A stretch of 64,000 nucleotides of DNA from Ophiura sarsii (lineage: Eukaryota; Echinodermata; Ophiuroidea; Amphilepidida; Ophiuridae): the NCBI GenBank assembly GCA_035610835.1, contig CM069442.1, positions 1 through 64,000 on the forward strand, written 5' to 3'. The notes under the pieces were generated by a model. The model was given only the letters and a program-made list of their open reading frames with translations. It was not told where the DNA came from and ran no database searches. Positions within the stretch are counted from its first letter, which is position 1; every line of letters begins with the position of its first letter. The translations under genes and the position numbers were made by a program. Shown here piece after piece: positions 15,234 to 26,075 of the stretch.

Positions 15234-15946
15234 TTAAGGGGGGACTTAAGGAAGTTTTTTGTTGAATTTTGTTAGTGCTGTAATTATTGAACCATGACTC
15301 AAATGTATATAAAAGTATACATTTTTGGAAAGGAAATGGATCAGAGAATCCAAATTTGGCATCAATTTTGACCAAAAATGTTGATTTATCGAGAAAATCA
15401 CAAAAAATCACTTTTTTGACCCAAATTTTTTGAACAAAGCTAACAAACACAATTTTGAGTTAAATATGCCCAAATCGCTTGATGATGATGTTAAGACACT
15501 ACCGAAGGGACGATTTTTTTTTTTTAAAACCTAATCTAATATTTTTGAAAATGTTGACAAAAAACTGTTAAAAAAAATTAAAAATCCATTTTTCACGTTT
15601 TTTGGCACTTTTTGGTCAAAATTTTCAAAAATATTAGATTAGGTTTAAAAAAAAAAATCGTCCCTTCATTAGTGTCTTAACATCATTATAAAGGGATTTT
15701 GCCATTTTTTACTCAAAATTATTTTTGTTAGCTTTGTTCAAAAAAATGTGGGTCAAAAAAATGAATTTTGTGATTTTCTCAAAAAATCTACTTTTTTGGT
15801 CAAAATTGACGCCAAATTTGGATTCTCTGATCAATTTCCTTTCCAAAAATGTATGCTTTTATATACATTTGATTAATAGTTCAATAATTACAGCACTCAC
15901 AAAATTCAATAAATCGAATCAAAAACTTCCTTAAGTCCCCCCTTAA
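15234..15946. mobile_element. Long palindromic element, 713 bp, TTAA ends
   Basis: Two arms of roughly 300 bp mirror each other: the left starts TTAAGGGGGGACTTAAGGAA and the right ends TTCCTTAAGTCCCCCCTTAA. Matching inner landmarks include aaaagtatac/gtatgctttt, gattctctga and cctaatctaatatttttgaa. TTAA bounds both ends, as in piggyBac-type insertions. There is no open reading frame of note. It interrupts or abuts the GPCR pseudogene. AT-rich relatives, strongly diverged, seem to occur at 60880-61250. Confidence 0.85.
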
Positions 15947-17266
15947 AACAGTTTTATTAAACTTCGTGAATATCAAAACAAGTTAGATATGTATTAAGTA
16001 AGTATATTGTTTTTCGCACGTTGTTTTCACATGCAAGTGTGATGACTAGTTTACAATACAAGGCACTTGTAACGGTAGATTTATTTTGAGCGATATAAAA
16101 AATGAAAATAATTTGGTCATCTCACCGTGATGTCTAATTTTCTTACGGTCACGTCTTCTGTTGACGTCAGGAGACTATCGCCAGTGTATCGTTTTAACGA
16201 GTTGAGGATAAGTGACGATCAAGCACACGTATAGACCTTATTTAATATTTGCGCCTTCAGGTCTGAGGTAAACATTGATAAGCGCGGCGAAGAATTGTTG
16301 GAGATAACGTAAATGTTTAAATTCTACGTCTCGCTTTCGATAACGCAAAGTTCAGAATTGGTTAATTACCTTGATTACGTCATGCGGCATCGATATGTTT
16401 TTAATAACCTATTACCTATCATTATGATCACTAAAGTTACAGTTGAATTTCATAGATTCAAAAACACAAAGAGCTACAACAAGTGGGACATTCGAACCAT
16501 CTACAGCCCGCAAACGAAAAATAGAATGTACCCTTTTGAAGTTCTTTTTAAACAAAAACATTTTTTTATATATAATTTCAAAGAAACTGACTTATCAGCT
16601 TACGTTGATTTGAAGGGAAACTGACCGAAAGTGGTATTTAACAAAGCATAAATGATATGAAGATATTATTGTGAAAATACTATGACTAGTAGTAGCAAAT
16701 CATATTTACAGCTGAGTGATAGATTGTTACGTCGTTCTCTATCCGATTGCACACGTCCATTATTGGTAGAAAGCTAACTTAACGAACTGCACCTTGCAAC
16801 ACATTTTGTATATGGAATTTCATTCCGTCGATTAATTCCACTGTTAGCACAGTGTTGCAAGGGATTGCCGTCAGGGGTGTGTTAATGAGAAATTCTTCAA
16901 TCTGATTAGTTAATCAACAACGGATAAATGACTATTATAAACGTTGCAATTGGTCTCTTCGTTCTCGTCAACCGTCTACCTAAAAGATATAACAAGACGA
17001 CAAGTGCTTCATATTTCATTCATCCTATAAGTTCATATTCTGTGTGTGTGTTTCATATTCTGATTCAGACTCTGTTCATGGTTATGAAACATTTGATTCT
17101 GCGCCGTGCAATTGCACTATAACAGACGACAGGACTTGTTGATCATTTTTGAACGCATCCTATCTTTTCTGCTGTTTCATATCTTTTGATAATTTGATTA
17201 AGATCCTCTGTTAAGTTTTACCTTTTGATTCTGCATTGAGTAATTACACTGTACTTACTTTCCGAC
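15947..17266. other. 5' flank of the GPCR gene
   Basis: AT-rich non-repetitive sequence with small open frames (16313-16624 and 16928-17122) that show no domain features. The promoter of the receptor should lie here or further upstream, but no TATA box or other element can be assigned confidently. Confidence 0.4.
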
Positions 17267-18469
17267 ATGGCCACTTTGAATCAAAGCGATACTTGTAACG
17301 CAAACAATACTCTGGATTTGACTGGTGATTCGGAAGCCGCCTTAGAATGGCTGTATACTAGCTTCGATAAGTTTATCGCTACTCTGGTTATCCCATGCAT
17401 TTTCATCGTCGGTTTATTTGGAAACATCGCTTTTCTCTTCGTGATTAAACGAGTTTCCCGAATGCGAACGACAACTAACTTTTACCTCGCCAACATAAGT
17501 ATTGCTGATCAGGTAATGTTGGCATTCTCATGCACATTTTATGTTGTAGTTTGGTTACTTTCACCGTTAAAAAACGACGTTTCTTTTGCTTTGAATGAAA
17601 TCGACTGTATTTTAACCTTTCTTCCTCCGTACATCCTGTACTACGCTTCTCTTCTTCTGGTTACCCTGGTATCATTTGAGCGTTACAGTGCCGTTTGTCG
17701 TCCGTTGCAACACAGGGCTATGGTCACCAAGCGTCGCACCATGATTCTGGTGTCATCGAGCTGGCTTCTCGCTCTAATCTTAGGTGGATTAACAATACCA
17801 GCACAGGCCGTTCCAGTGAAAACTTGTTTCACATGGCCTTCTGAAAAACGCTTTGATGGTTTACCAAGAGTGCATACATATTGCGACGCCGTCACAGAAG
17901 CGTGGTTTTTCATTCCAGATGTCGTACTGTTACTCCCCTTCCTATTTGCTTGTTCCACGAATATCATCATATATATTTGCATCTTTAAACATCTTAGTAG
18001 AAGATCTTCTGGTGATTTCATCGATGGCAATAATAGTCATCAAAACGCACATGCTATACGAAACAAACGCGTCCGGGACCAGATTGCAAGGATGCTTGCG
18101 ATAAATGGAATGATCTTCTTGGTCTGTCAAATACCTTTTCGCGTGAACTCTTTGGATAACATTTATTGGTCAATCACCGGGAAATTTTTTCTTCCGAGAA
18201 GTACACGAGAAACTGTATATTTAAGTGGGTGGGCTTTTTGGTTTCTTAATTCTGCCATCAATCCTTATATTTACAATGTGTTTAGTCAGCACTACCGACA
18301 GGCCTTCAGAGAAGCATTTAACGGCATACGCCAGATTGAAAAGCGGGTGAGTATCCCTACCTCGAATATCAGTGGGAGAACCGTCCCCTCTTCAACCACA
18401 GACCGACCGAAAATTCCGAAGAGGACAGACGAATGTATCAACATTTTAAAACTGGAGCGCGCCATTTAA
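17267..18469 (+). CDS. Rhodopsin-class peptide GPCR, TRH-receptor-like, single exon, 400 aa
   Basis: A complete seven-helix receptor of the plasma membrane. Seen: N-glycosylation sequons at Asn5 and Asn13; TM1 about 36-62 with FGN (Asn53); TM2 71-97 with LANISIAD (Asp81); Cys114 at the top of TM3; FERYSAVCRP with the E/DRY-type motif at 138-140; TM4 Trp166; ECL2 cysteines 187 and 206; TM5 Pro224; TM6 CQIP at 287-290, lacking the usual Trp of CWxP; TM7 LNSAINPYIYN with NPxxY at 332-336; and SQHYRQAFREAF as helix 8. Known: LNSAINPxIYNxxSQxxRxAFR is close to TRH receptors and related neuropeptide receptors. Inference: Gq-type peptide signalling, ligand unknown. The ATG (cgacATGGCC) gives a normal-length N-terminus. 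Stop TAA at 18467-18469. No intron is needed. Confidence 0.93.
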   Translation: MATLNQSDTCNANNTLDLTGDSEAALEWLYTSFDKFIATLVIPCIFIVGLFGNIAFLFVIKRVSRMRTTTNFYLANISIADQVMLAFSCTFYVVVWLLSPLKNDVSFALNEIDCILTFLPPYILYYASLLLVTLVSFERYSAVCRPLQHRAMVTKRRTMILVSSSWLLALILGGLTIPAQAVPVKTCFTWPSEKRFDGLPRVHTYCDAVTEAWFFIPDVVLLLPFLFACSTNIIIYICIFKHLSRRSSGDFIDGNNSHQNAHAIRNKRVRDQIARMLAINGMIFLVCQIPFRVNSLDNIYWSITGKFFLPRSTRETVYLSGWAFWFLNSAINPYIYNVFSQHYRQAFREAFNGIRQIEKRVSIPTSNISGRTVPSSTTDRPKIPKRTDECINILKLERAI

Positions 18470-18933
18470 CCTGTGAAGGTGGGTCAAGAGACAGTCTTAA
18501 CATTTTCCACGCGGTTATTAGTTTTACCATACAAAACAGATTTTTCAGAAACCTTTCCCAACTTTCAATACCTATCTTGAGAATTACTGAACCAATTCTA
18601 GGCATGCTTGTACTTATTTTAATGCATTTTTCATGGTGATTCCAAATATGGTTATGAAATGATCATTTGCAAAGCAGCTGACTATACCTCGTGACACAAT
18701 TATTTTTTAATGTCTATCGATCGAGTTTTCTCTGCCGTGCATCGCTGGTTGGCGTAATGACACAGAAACTGTGAGAGATTTCGTGGTGTACGCCATCCGG
18801 ACAGCAGTAAGAAAGAAGAAAGGCAAATAGAAATTTCTTTAAAAAGGAAAGGGGTGATCAAACGAATAATAACAGATGGGAAGTACTACATGTAGTATTA
18901 GAAATGGTAGGATATTGGTTGAACTGTGGGAAG
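18470..18933. other. 3' flank of the GPCR gene
   Basis: No gene. A segment at about 18493-18560 (ccacgcggttattagtttta...acagatttttcag) has a similar copy at about 26421-26497, so it belongs to a low-copy dispersed repeat. No canonical AATAAA was found close to the stop. Confidence 0.45.
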
Positions 18934-19100
18934 TACCGTTAAACTTCATCTATAAGCCCTCATGGACTAATAGTTAGTAAGCTGAAAATAGAAAAAAGGT
19001 ATGAGCGCCCTCTTTTGATCTAGAGAAATTAGCATGAATGAGTTTAGTGTATTCGATATTCAATACTATAAAGTTGTATTACTATCTAAATAATTTCATG

Positions 19101-19182
19101 GACAGACGAATTGCTCAATTGGTAAAGCGCCCGGTAAAGCGTCAACTTCAGTATCACGAGGTTGGTGGATCAATTCTCAACT
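19101..19182 (+). other. tRNA-like module (SINE or tRNA relic)
   Basis: ttgctcaattggtaaagcgc resembles a D-arm/A-box, and ggttggtggatcaattctc resembles a degenerate T-arm/B-box. The cloverleaf is imperfect and no clear anticodon stem can be drawn, so it is not called as a functional tRNA. Confidence 0.5.
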
Positions 19183-19558
19183 ACACCCTTTGCAATTTAT
19201 TTTGAAATCCAAGTGATATAGAAATTAATGCAAACTTTAATGTAAAATTATTACTCAATTATACTAGCTTTATTGTTATTTTTCAAAAAACAAGCGCATA
19301 ATTAATTTGATTGTATAAAGTAATGATCTTAATAGTCCAACCTTTTTATAAGCTAAAACACATTTATACTACAAATTAACCACAGCAAAATGTATTCATT
19401 GGCTTATTTTAAATGTTTCACACAGTAATCTTAAACGGTTACTTCATCATGATTTAAGGGCAAATTATGATGATGCATATTAGGTTGGTAGATCAAGTTA
19501 AGCAACAAAATGAAAGTAACTATGCAAACCACTATAATCCTGGTCTCACAATGAATAG

Positions 19559-19598
19559 GTGAATGAATGAATGAATGAATGAATGAATGAATGAATGG
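19559..19598. repeat. (AATG)n microsatellite
   Basis: About nine gaat/atga repeats. The inverted copy has the corresponding cattcatt tract at 62506-62550, interrupted by cacctatt. Confidence 0.9.
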
Positions 19599-19699
19599 CT
19601 GGCTATTAAATCAATTTATTTCCAATAAGATAGAGGGCCGTCCATTTATACCGACCCATCAATCATACATGTAGTTATAAAACAGTATCTGACATAGCA

Positions 19700-19788
19700 G
19701 TCTCGTTTAGCTCAATTGGTTTAAGCCTAGGGCAATTGTGATCGCAGGTTCCAGATGACAATACCTGGTTCGAATCTCACTTCAAGAC
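19700..19788 (+). other. tRNA-like module with A-box and B-box
   Basis: tttagctcaattggtttaag (A-box-like) and tggttcgaatctc (near-consensus B-box) are spaced as in tRNA genes. The outer ends gtct and agac can pair as an acceptor stem. The middle is longer than a normal tRNA and not clearly foldable, so a tRNA-derived SINE head is more likely. The reverse copy is at 62306-62394, and a fragment is at 22590-22640. Confidence 0.55.
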
Positions 19789-19809
19789 CTTTTCTTTTGG
19801 AAAGGTCAT

Positions 19810-20203
19810 AATTTTCAAATTCTTGACAGTGTTTTATTTTTATGATGAATGAACAAGAAATCTATTTTTGTGGGGGGGGGGGTTATAAATTTTTTTAATT
19901 TTTTTTTTTAAAGGAAACAAAATTTAAGCAAACTGGGCACGCAGTCCATGGCCAGTCAATAAAGTTTTGACTGTTTGCATGTTCTCCTCATTAATACGAA
20001 AGGCAACATTGCACGTTTGAGCCATACCTATTCTTGGCGAATGGTAGATTGGCACTGATTTTGGTTTCAGTACCGCATAATTGCGGGAGATAAGGCCAGC
20101 GTCAAAAACAGCTGCCATCATCCCCGCGTGATCTCTTTTCAGGCTAGCCTGTTTTCGAGATATAGCAATGACCACTACAGCAACAGCATTGCTGTCATGG
20201 GGG
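19810..20203. other. Unassigned; minus-strand ORF of unknown status
   Basis: A G-run is at about 19871-19882. A minus-strand frame from about 20196 to a stop at 19924 is open for over 80 codons without a good ATG at the left (KQASLKRDHAGMMAAVFDAG, then LISRNYAVLKPKSVPIYHSP...). The composition looks protein-like, and it could be a terminal exon or a transposon remnant, but I recognise no family. It ends next to the TTA MITE. Confidence 0.3.
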
Positions 20204-20206
20204 TTA

Positions 20207-20718
20207 GGGAAGACGTCAAAATTCGACCGCCCGTTGACCGCCGGTTACGGGCGGTTCCACCCGGTTCTTTCAGGTCAAATGTTTTACTGGTATATGAATA
20301 TTCGCGCATGCAACACTGAACAACCGCCGGTTGACTTTATGCTGTAACCGGACCAATTTACACTATCAATCTGTTACTTTGCGGTCATAATAGCTCTCTC
20401 TATAATCGTTCTATAAAAAAACATTCATAGATATTCAGTATTGATTTTAAAAAGTTAATTGAGCTATAAACAGATTGAAAAAGCCAACCCCAGCGAAAAT
20501 CAATAGCTGTATTGTACTGGTTGTCAACTGAGCCCATTACTTCAAGATTTTATTGCTCACGCGTGTGACGAGGCACTATCAACCGGTCGTATTCACCAGA
20601 GTGTAACTATTTGACCTCATTATGTGTGTATATTATAACAGACGACACGTTTTGTGAGAACCGGGCGGAACCGGCCGTAACCGGCGGTTGCCTGGTGGTC
20701 GAGTTTTGACGTGATCCC
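20207..20718. mobile_element. PIF/Harbinger-like MITE, copy M1, 512 bp, TTA duplication
   Basis: TTA at 20204-20206 and 20719-20721 flanks termini gggaagacgtcaaaattcga and tcgagttttgacgtgatccc. The subterminal regions are rich in ccgcccg, ccggttac and ggcggtt motifs that mirror one another. There is no coding capacity. A 513-bp relative lies inverted at 63124-63636. TTA target duplication with short TIRs is typical of PIF/Harbinger; the superfamily assignment is inference. Confidence 0.88.
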
Positions 20719-20721
20719 TTA

Positions 20722-22410
20722 TCCCTGTCTCTTCTCAGGCGATAACCTTCTCCCACAACAAGCGTGCTGCTGCCATAGTGGCGCATGCCAACCGCCTTTA
20801 TTCCGTAAACAAAGACCTTCATCTTTGCCGGTTAAAATGAGAATGATGGTGAAAAGCTTGAGAGAATCATCTTCATTAAAAAGTTGAGCGCTTTCATTAT
20901 GATTAGGGATGAACTAGTTATTGCAACCATCTCATACGCCATTAGAGTGTTGTTTAGGGCATGAATTCACTTATGCAGCTATTGTTTATTTTGCCCTCTC
21001 CAATGATCAATCAATTTGGCCTTTATTTTAAATTGTTCTTTTGAAAAGAAAAGGGGGGGGGGGGGTTGGATCCCTCTACATCAATGAAATATTCCTATTC
21101 ACATGTTTTTCATTTCATTGATTTTATTTTAGCAAGGATTATTCATGGTATGCAAAACACAAAGCTGGGTGGATATAATCAAAGAAATCACGTGAAGGAC
21201 TTATATATGGCACCATTCATCTTTTTAAGTCTGTTTAAGTTTTCGGAACTATAATACACATGTTGGACGGATTACCTTTTAAATTGTCCGGCCAATGAAC
21301 ATGTCATAGTTTGAGCAGCTCACGTGGTATTGAAGGTCATGCATTACATTCATGTAAATGGTAGTATAGTGGCAACGTGTTATTGATTTATAACGGATTA
21401 GTTTTAGGATTACGAAACTGTGTCTATATCACTAAAGAAGTCTTGCTCGATACGGATGGAATCTTAGTCGGGAGAAAGCTAGACATTGCCGTGAAGTAGG
21501 GTACAGATGTGATTTTATTGCTGATGAAATCATGGATGAGTCTCAACCTACATGTACTTGTATTAAATATATTTGAACGCTTTCAAAACAAACAAAAATA
21601 TAAGTTTGCTGATGTGCCTCTTACTCCAAATCTATTACTAACAAACACCTGAAGTGTATGGAGACAGGCATTGATTTTGACAACAGCATACATTTGATAC
21701 CAAACATGATATTATGTATTATGTTTATAAGACAAACTATATTTGTCATAATTATAACATTATCGAAAAGGACGTGGCTTGACGATAATAAAAAAACATA
21801 TTCTGAATCTAGACATCCTGCCTCATGTATCAAATTCAGCAATAAAATTGCATTTGTACCCTACTTTACGGTCTTGTCATAATTGTGAAGATATCCACTT
21901 GACTACATACCTGTGCAATTCCTACGGAACTACTATACTCTAGAAATGAAAATATATATCATAAAAGAACATCATTTTCCGATTAATTTGGATATTGGAA
22001 TCAATAGGAACAAAATATCTATAGTTTAAACTTCCCAGGAAAAATATTAATTATTTTGTTCTATAGCATGTTTTCACATTTTTAGAAATCTAAAATTATC
22101 ACATTTTTCAAATATACCGATTATTATTAACACTAGAACGTTATGTTTTGAACAAATCACGTCTAAATTGTATTCAGTTTGACCTAGGCCTACGTTTTTT
22201 GGAAAATTATATTTTGATCATTTTTCGAAAGATTATAGGGCAACCTTTGAGTTCCTTGAATAAAAACACACCCGCAACTACTAGAGCTATAAACCCGCAA
22301 CACGCATGTTTTGTAATTGAACACGATGATGTAACGATACAAAAGGCCGTTTCAGCCGTTTCTTATCTCTACATTCGATTGTCCCTGGTTATACGAATTA
22401 GTAGTTATGA
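20722..22410. other. No gene recognised, AT-rich
   Basis: Single-copy-looking sequence with a G-run at about 21053-21066. Several 60-75 codon frames on both strands show no domain features. No repeat family was recognised across it. Confidence 0.4.
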
Positions 22411-22570
22411 TTAAAGGGACATTAAGTGGTGTTGAAAATTTTAAATGTTTAAAAATTTACTTCGGAATTCAAGATGAACATTAAAAATTGCCATTATTGT
22501 TGTTCCTACTAACAAAAACACAGCAAGACTTGATTAAAACAATATCATCGCTATTTATTGAAAAACGCAA
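22411..22570. mobile_element. Left part of a TTAA MITE
   Basis: This starts TTAAAGGGACATTAAGTGG and stays close to the complete copy at 33563-34009 for about 155 bp (through tcatcgctat...ttgaaaaacgc), then diverges abruptly. The right terminus is missing, so it is a truncated or recombined copy. Confidence 0.8.
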
Positions 22571-22589
22571 TAAAAAATAATAAAAAATA

Positions 22590-22640
22590 AAGTGAAATTC
22601 GAATCAGGAATTGTCATCTACAACCAACAATGGCCAACCA
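22590..22640 (-). other. tRNA-like fragment
   Basis: On the minus strand this reads like the distal half of the tRNA-like module at 19700-19788: agatgacaattcctgattcgaatttcact, with a slightly altered B-box. It is a fragment only. Confidence 0.5.
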
Positions 22641-22769
22641 TTCACAAAAAAACACAACTTAACAAAAGACCATAAGTAGCAGAATTGAAAAGCAGTGAAT
22701 TGTAATCAACGTATAGTCCCATTGTACTCCATCCATGCATGTCTTCTTCAATACAAATCGTGGAGGTTG

Positions 22770-23235
22770 ATTTGAACCATAGATAATCGACACAGGGATG
22801 GTTAAGCCCCGGATTATCTCTATTGAACTGTTGCTCGGAGCTGATCTATTTCTGTTTTGCACACACCTGTTTGACTAGCATTTTTGAAAATCCCGGTAAA
22901 CAGAACGGGTATTGATAGTCTATTGCGGCAACTACAGTATCTAATACTAGCTAACGGGATACATACAATTAGTTTGATAAAAAAAGCAACGGTGAAAGTT
23001 AAGATTCTTCTAATATTTGAAGCATATAAATTTAATACACGCATTCACCGATGTGATAGATGTAACGATATTTGTGAAGTTTTTAGACACTTATTTCACC
23101 CAGTTTTCCATTACACGTAAACTCTAACCCATGATGAGCGCGATGGACAATAGCACTTCTTTTTAAATGATTCCTAGCCATTTAATGCATCTGGGAACGA
23201 GAGTGGCGTATTATTTATGGATGTGGTCACGCGGT
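22770..23235. repeat. Dispersed repeat copy 2
   Basis: This begins gaaccatagataatcgacac and follows the order of phrases in 1873-2230: tctattgaact, cacacctg, tgactagcat, gcggcaactacagtatc, gatacatac, aagcaacggtgaaag, tctgggaacgagag. The first 35 bp match, inverted, the right end of copy 3 near 62040-62075. Diverged and interrupted; no coding. Confidence 0.65.
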
Positions 23236-23514
23236 ATGAACTCGCCTCCTAATAGGGTGGTGCTGTTACATTTTTTAGTTTCATGCTGTCATTTTCCTCA
23301 AATATTTTTAAAACCACAAAAGCTATCTCAACAAATTTGGTATCATTTTAAAGCCCTAATAACAAGCTATCCGCATGCAAAATGGCATTGGTATAGCTAA
23401 TACAGAAAGGGATATACAGCTGTTTGATGTTTGGGGACCAGGGGTGGTGCTGGAAGGGGTGCCGCCTGTACAAACTCAATGGGGATAATCACATGCTTTG
23501 GTTTTTTTACAATA
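23236..23514. other. Spacer before satellite array 1
   Basis: No gene recognised. A short open frame at 23167-23400 has no features. Confidence 0.35.
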
Positions 23515-23689
23515 ACTAGCATATATGTCATGATTTAGGACACGTTATTTTCCGTAGCCGCGCGTGTAAAAACCCACACTTTTAACAATCTTGAAGTTGC
23601 CGCTGTCTTGATTTAGGCCGACATTCAACATTAATACTAAATTATGTGATTTAAAAAACTGATACACCTTCAATCCAACTTCGCACCTT
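23515..23689. repeat. Conserved flank of satellite array 1
   Basis: tgtcatgatttaggacacgt...ttttccgtagccgcgcgtg...aacccacac corresponds, inverted, to 60025-60090 (cacgcggctatggaaaattccctgtcctaaatcatgaca). Both lie immediately outside the two satellite arrays, so arrays and flank form one repeat family unit. Confidence 0.7.
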
Positions 23690-26075
23690 TTAACATTTTC
23701 GGTTGTCAACTTTTATTCAAATCCGAACATCTCCGTAAAATAACCCGCATTTTCACCAGTTTCCGAATTTTTCACTGACCAGAAAAAAAAGAATACACCT
23801 TTATTGAAACAAACCACGCACTTTGGATAATTTTACGCATAGCTTAATTTCACCATCCTTATTTCATTTTCATTTATTCAAAACGACCATCTCGGTAAAA
23901 TAACCCGCATTTTTCACCAGTTTCCGCACTTTTCACTGACCAGAAAAAAAGAATACGCCTTCATTGAAACAAACCACACACTTTTGATAATTTTACGCAT
24001 AGCTTATTTCATCATTCTTATTTTTTATTTATTTATTCAAACCCGAACATCTCCATAAAATAAACCGCATTTTTCACCAGTTTCCGCACTTTTCACTGAC
24101 CAGAAAAAACCCACACCTTCATTGAAACAAACCTCGCAATTTTGATAATTTTACGCATAGCTTAATTTAATCATCCTTATTTCATTTTCATTTATTCAAA
24201 AATGACCATATCCGTAAAATAACCCGCTCTTTTAACCAGTTTTCGCACTTTTGACCGACCAGTAGGAAAAAAATAACACACCTTTATTGAAACCACGCAC
24301 TTTTACCATTTTACTCGCTGCTTAATTTCATCAATCTTATTTCATTTTCATTTCATCAAAAACGAGCATCTCCGTAAAATAAACCCAATTTTTCACCAGT
24401 TTCCGCACTTTTCACTGACCAGAAAAAAAGGTAACACGCCTTTATTGAAACCACGCACTTTTGATAATTTTATGCATAGCTTAATTTCATCATTCTTATT
24501 TCATTTTCAGTTATTCAAAAACGAACATATCCGTAAAATAACCCGCACTTTTCATTGACCAGGAAAAAGGAAAAACAAACCTTCTCTCAAACCCCTCACT
24601 TTTCACCATTTATCGCACAATTTATTTTCAACATTTTTATATTATTTTCATTTCTTCAAAAACGAATATATCCGTAAAATAACCCGCACTTTTTACTAGT
24701 TTTCGCACTTTTCATTGACCAAGAAAGAAAGAAAAACACCTTCTCTCAAACCCCGCACCTTTTACCATTTATCGCACTAATTATTTTCAACATTTTTATA
24801 TTTTTTTCATTTATTCAAAAACGAATATGTCTGTAAAATAACCCGCACTTTTGACCATTTATCGCACTATTTATTTTCAACATTTTTATATTATTTTCAT
24901 TTCTTCAAAAACTAATATATCCATAAAATAACCCGCACTTTTGACCAGTTTTCGCACTTTTCACTGACCAGTAAGAAAAAAGTAACACCCCTTTACTGAA
25001 ACCACGCACTTTTTACCATTTTACGCACTGCTGAATTTCATCATTCTTATTTCATTTTCATTTCTTCAAAAACCAACATTTCTGTAAAATAACCCGCACT
25101 TTTTACTAGTTCCCGCACTAATAATTGACTAAGAAAAACGAATATCACACCTTCTCTCAAACCCCGTACTTTTCACCATTTATCGCACTATTTATTTTCA
25201 ACATTTTTATATTATTTTCATTTCTTCAAAAACTAATATATCCATAAAATAACCCGCACTTTTGACCAGTTTTCGCACATTTCACTGACCAGTAAGAAAA
25301 AAGTAACACCCCTTTACTGAAACCACGCACTTTTTACCATTTTACGCACTGCTGAATTTCATCATTCTTATTTCATTTTCATTTCTTCAAAAACCAACAT
25401 TTCATCATTCTTATTTCATTTTCATTTCTTCAAAAACCAACATATCTGTAAAATAACCCGCACTTTTTACTAGTTTCCTCACTTTTCATTGGCCAAGAAA
25501 ATAAAAGAAAAACAGAAAAACACCTTCTCTCAAACCCCGCACTTACCACCATTTATCGCACTATTCATTTTCAACATTTTTCTATTATTTTCATTTCTTC
25601 AAAAACGAACATGTTTGTAAAATAACCCGCACTTTTTACTAGTTTCTGCACTTTTCATTGACCAAGAAGAAAAAAAACACCTTCTCACAAACCCCGCACT
25701 TTTCATTATTTATCGCACTATTTATTTTCAACATTTTTATATTATTTTCATTTCTTCAAAAACCGACATGTCGGTAAAATAACCCGCACTTTTTACTAGT
25801 TTCCGCACTTTTCATTGACCAAGAAGAAAAAAAACCACCTTCTCTCAAACCCCGCACTTTTTACCATTTATCGCACTAGTTATTTTCAACATTTTTATAT
25901 TATTTTCATTTCTTTATGTCTGTAAAATAACCCGCACTTTTCACCAGTTTCCGCACTTTTTACTGACCAGACAAAAAGTATAACGCCGTAATTGAAACTA
26001 CGCACTCTTCATCATTTTACGCATTGCTTAATTTCATCATTCTTATTTCATTTTCATTGATCAAAAACGAACATC
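23690..26075. repeat. Satellite array 1 (about 140-170 bp units)
   Basis: About 15 tandem units sharing taaaataacccgcactttt, a loosely repeated cagtttccgcacttttcac and tcattttcatttcttcaaaa. Units are about 160 bp on the left; further right they mix with about 80-90 bp short units (accatttatcgcactatttattttcaac). The order is the reverse complement of the array at 54590-59880. Internal variation increases to the left. Confidence 0.93.

Larger units (their letters stand above)
18934..19809 (+). repeat. Composite tRNA-like repeat, copy A (no TTA MITE)
   Basis: About 875 bp matches 62289-63676 in inverted orientation with only scattered differences by eye, once the 513-bp MITE in that copy is removed. 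The segment carries two tRNA-like modules in the same direction (19101-19182 and 19700-19788) and an (AATG)n tract. It may be a composite SINE-like repeat or the arm of a segmental inverted duplication. The empty target site for the MITE of copy A' is TAA at 18978-18980. Confidence 0.85.

Noticed and set aside
16313..16624. 103-codon frame upstream of the GPCR
   Set aside because: Rich in Phe/Asn/Lys as expected for AT-rich random sequence, with no signal peptide or domain.
19700..19788. Functional tRNA gene
   Set aside because: A-box and B-box are plausible, but the anticodon region is too long and unpaired, and a second tRNA-like module lies in the same repeat, so a SINE-type relic is more likely.
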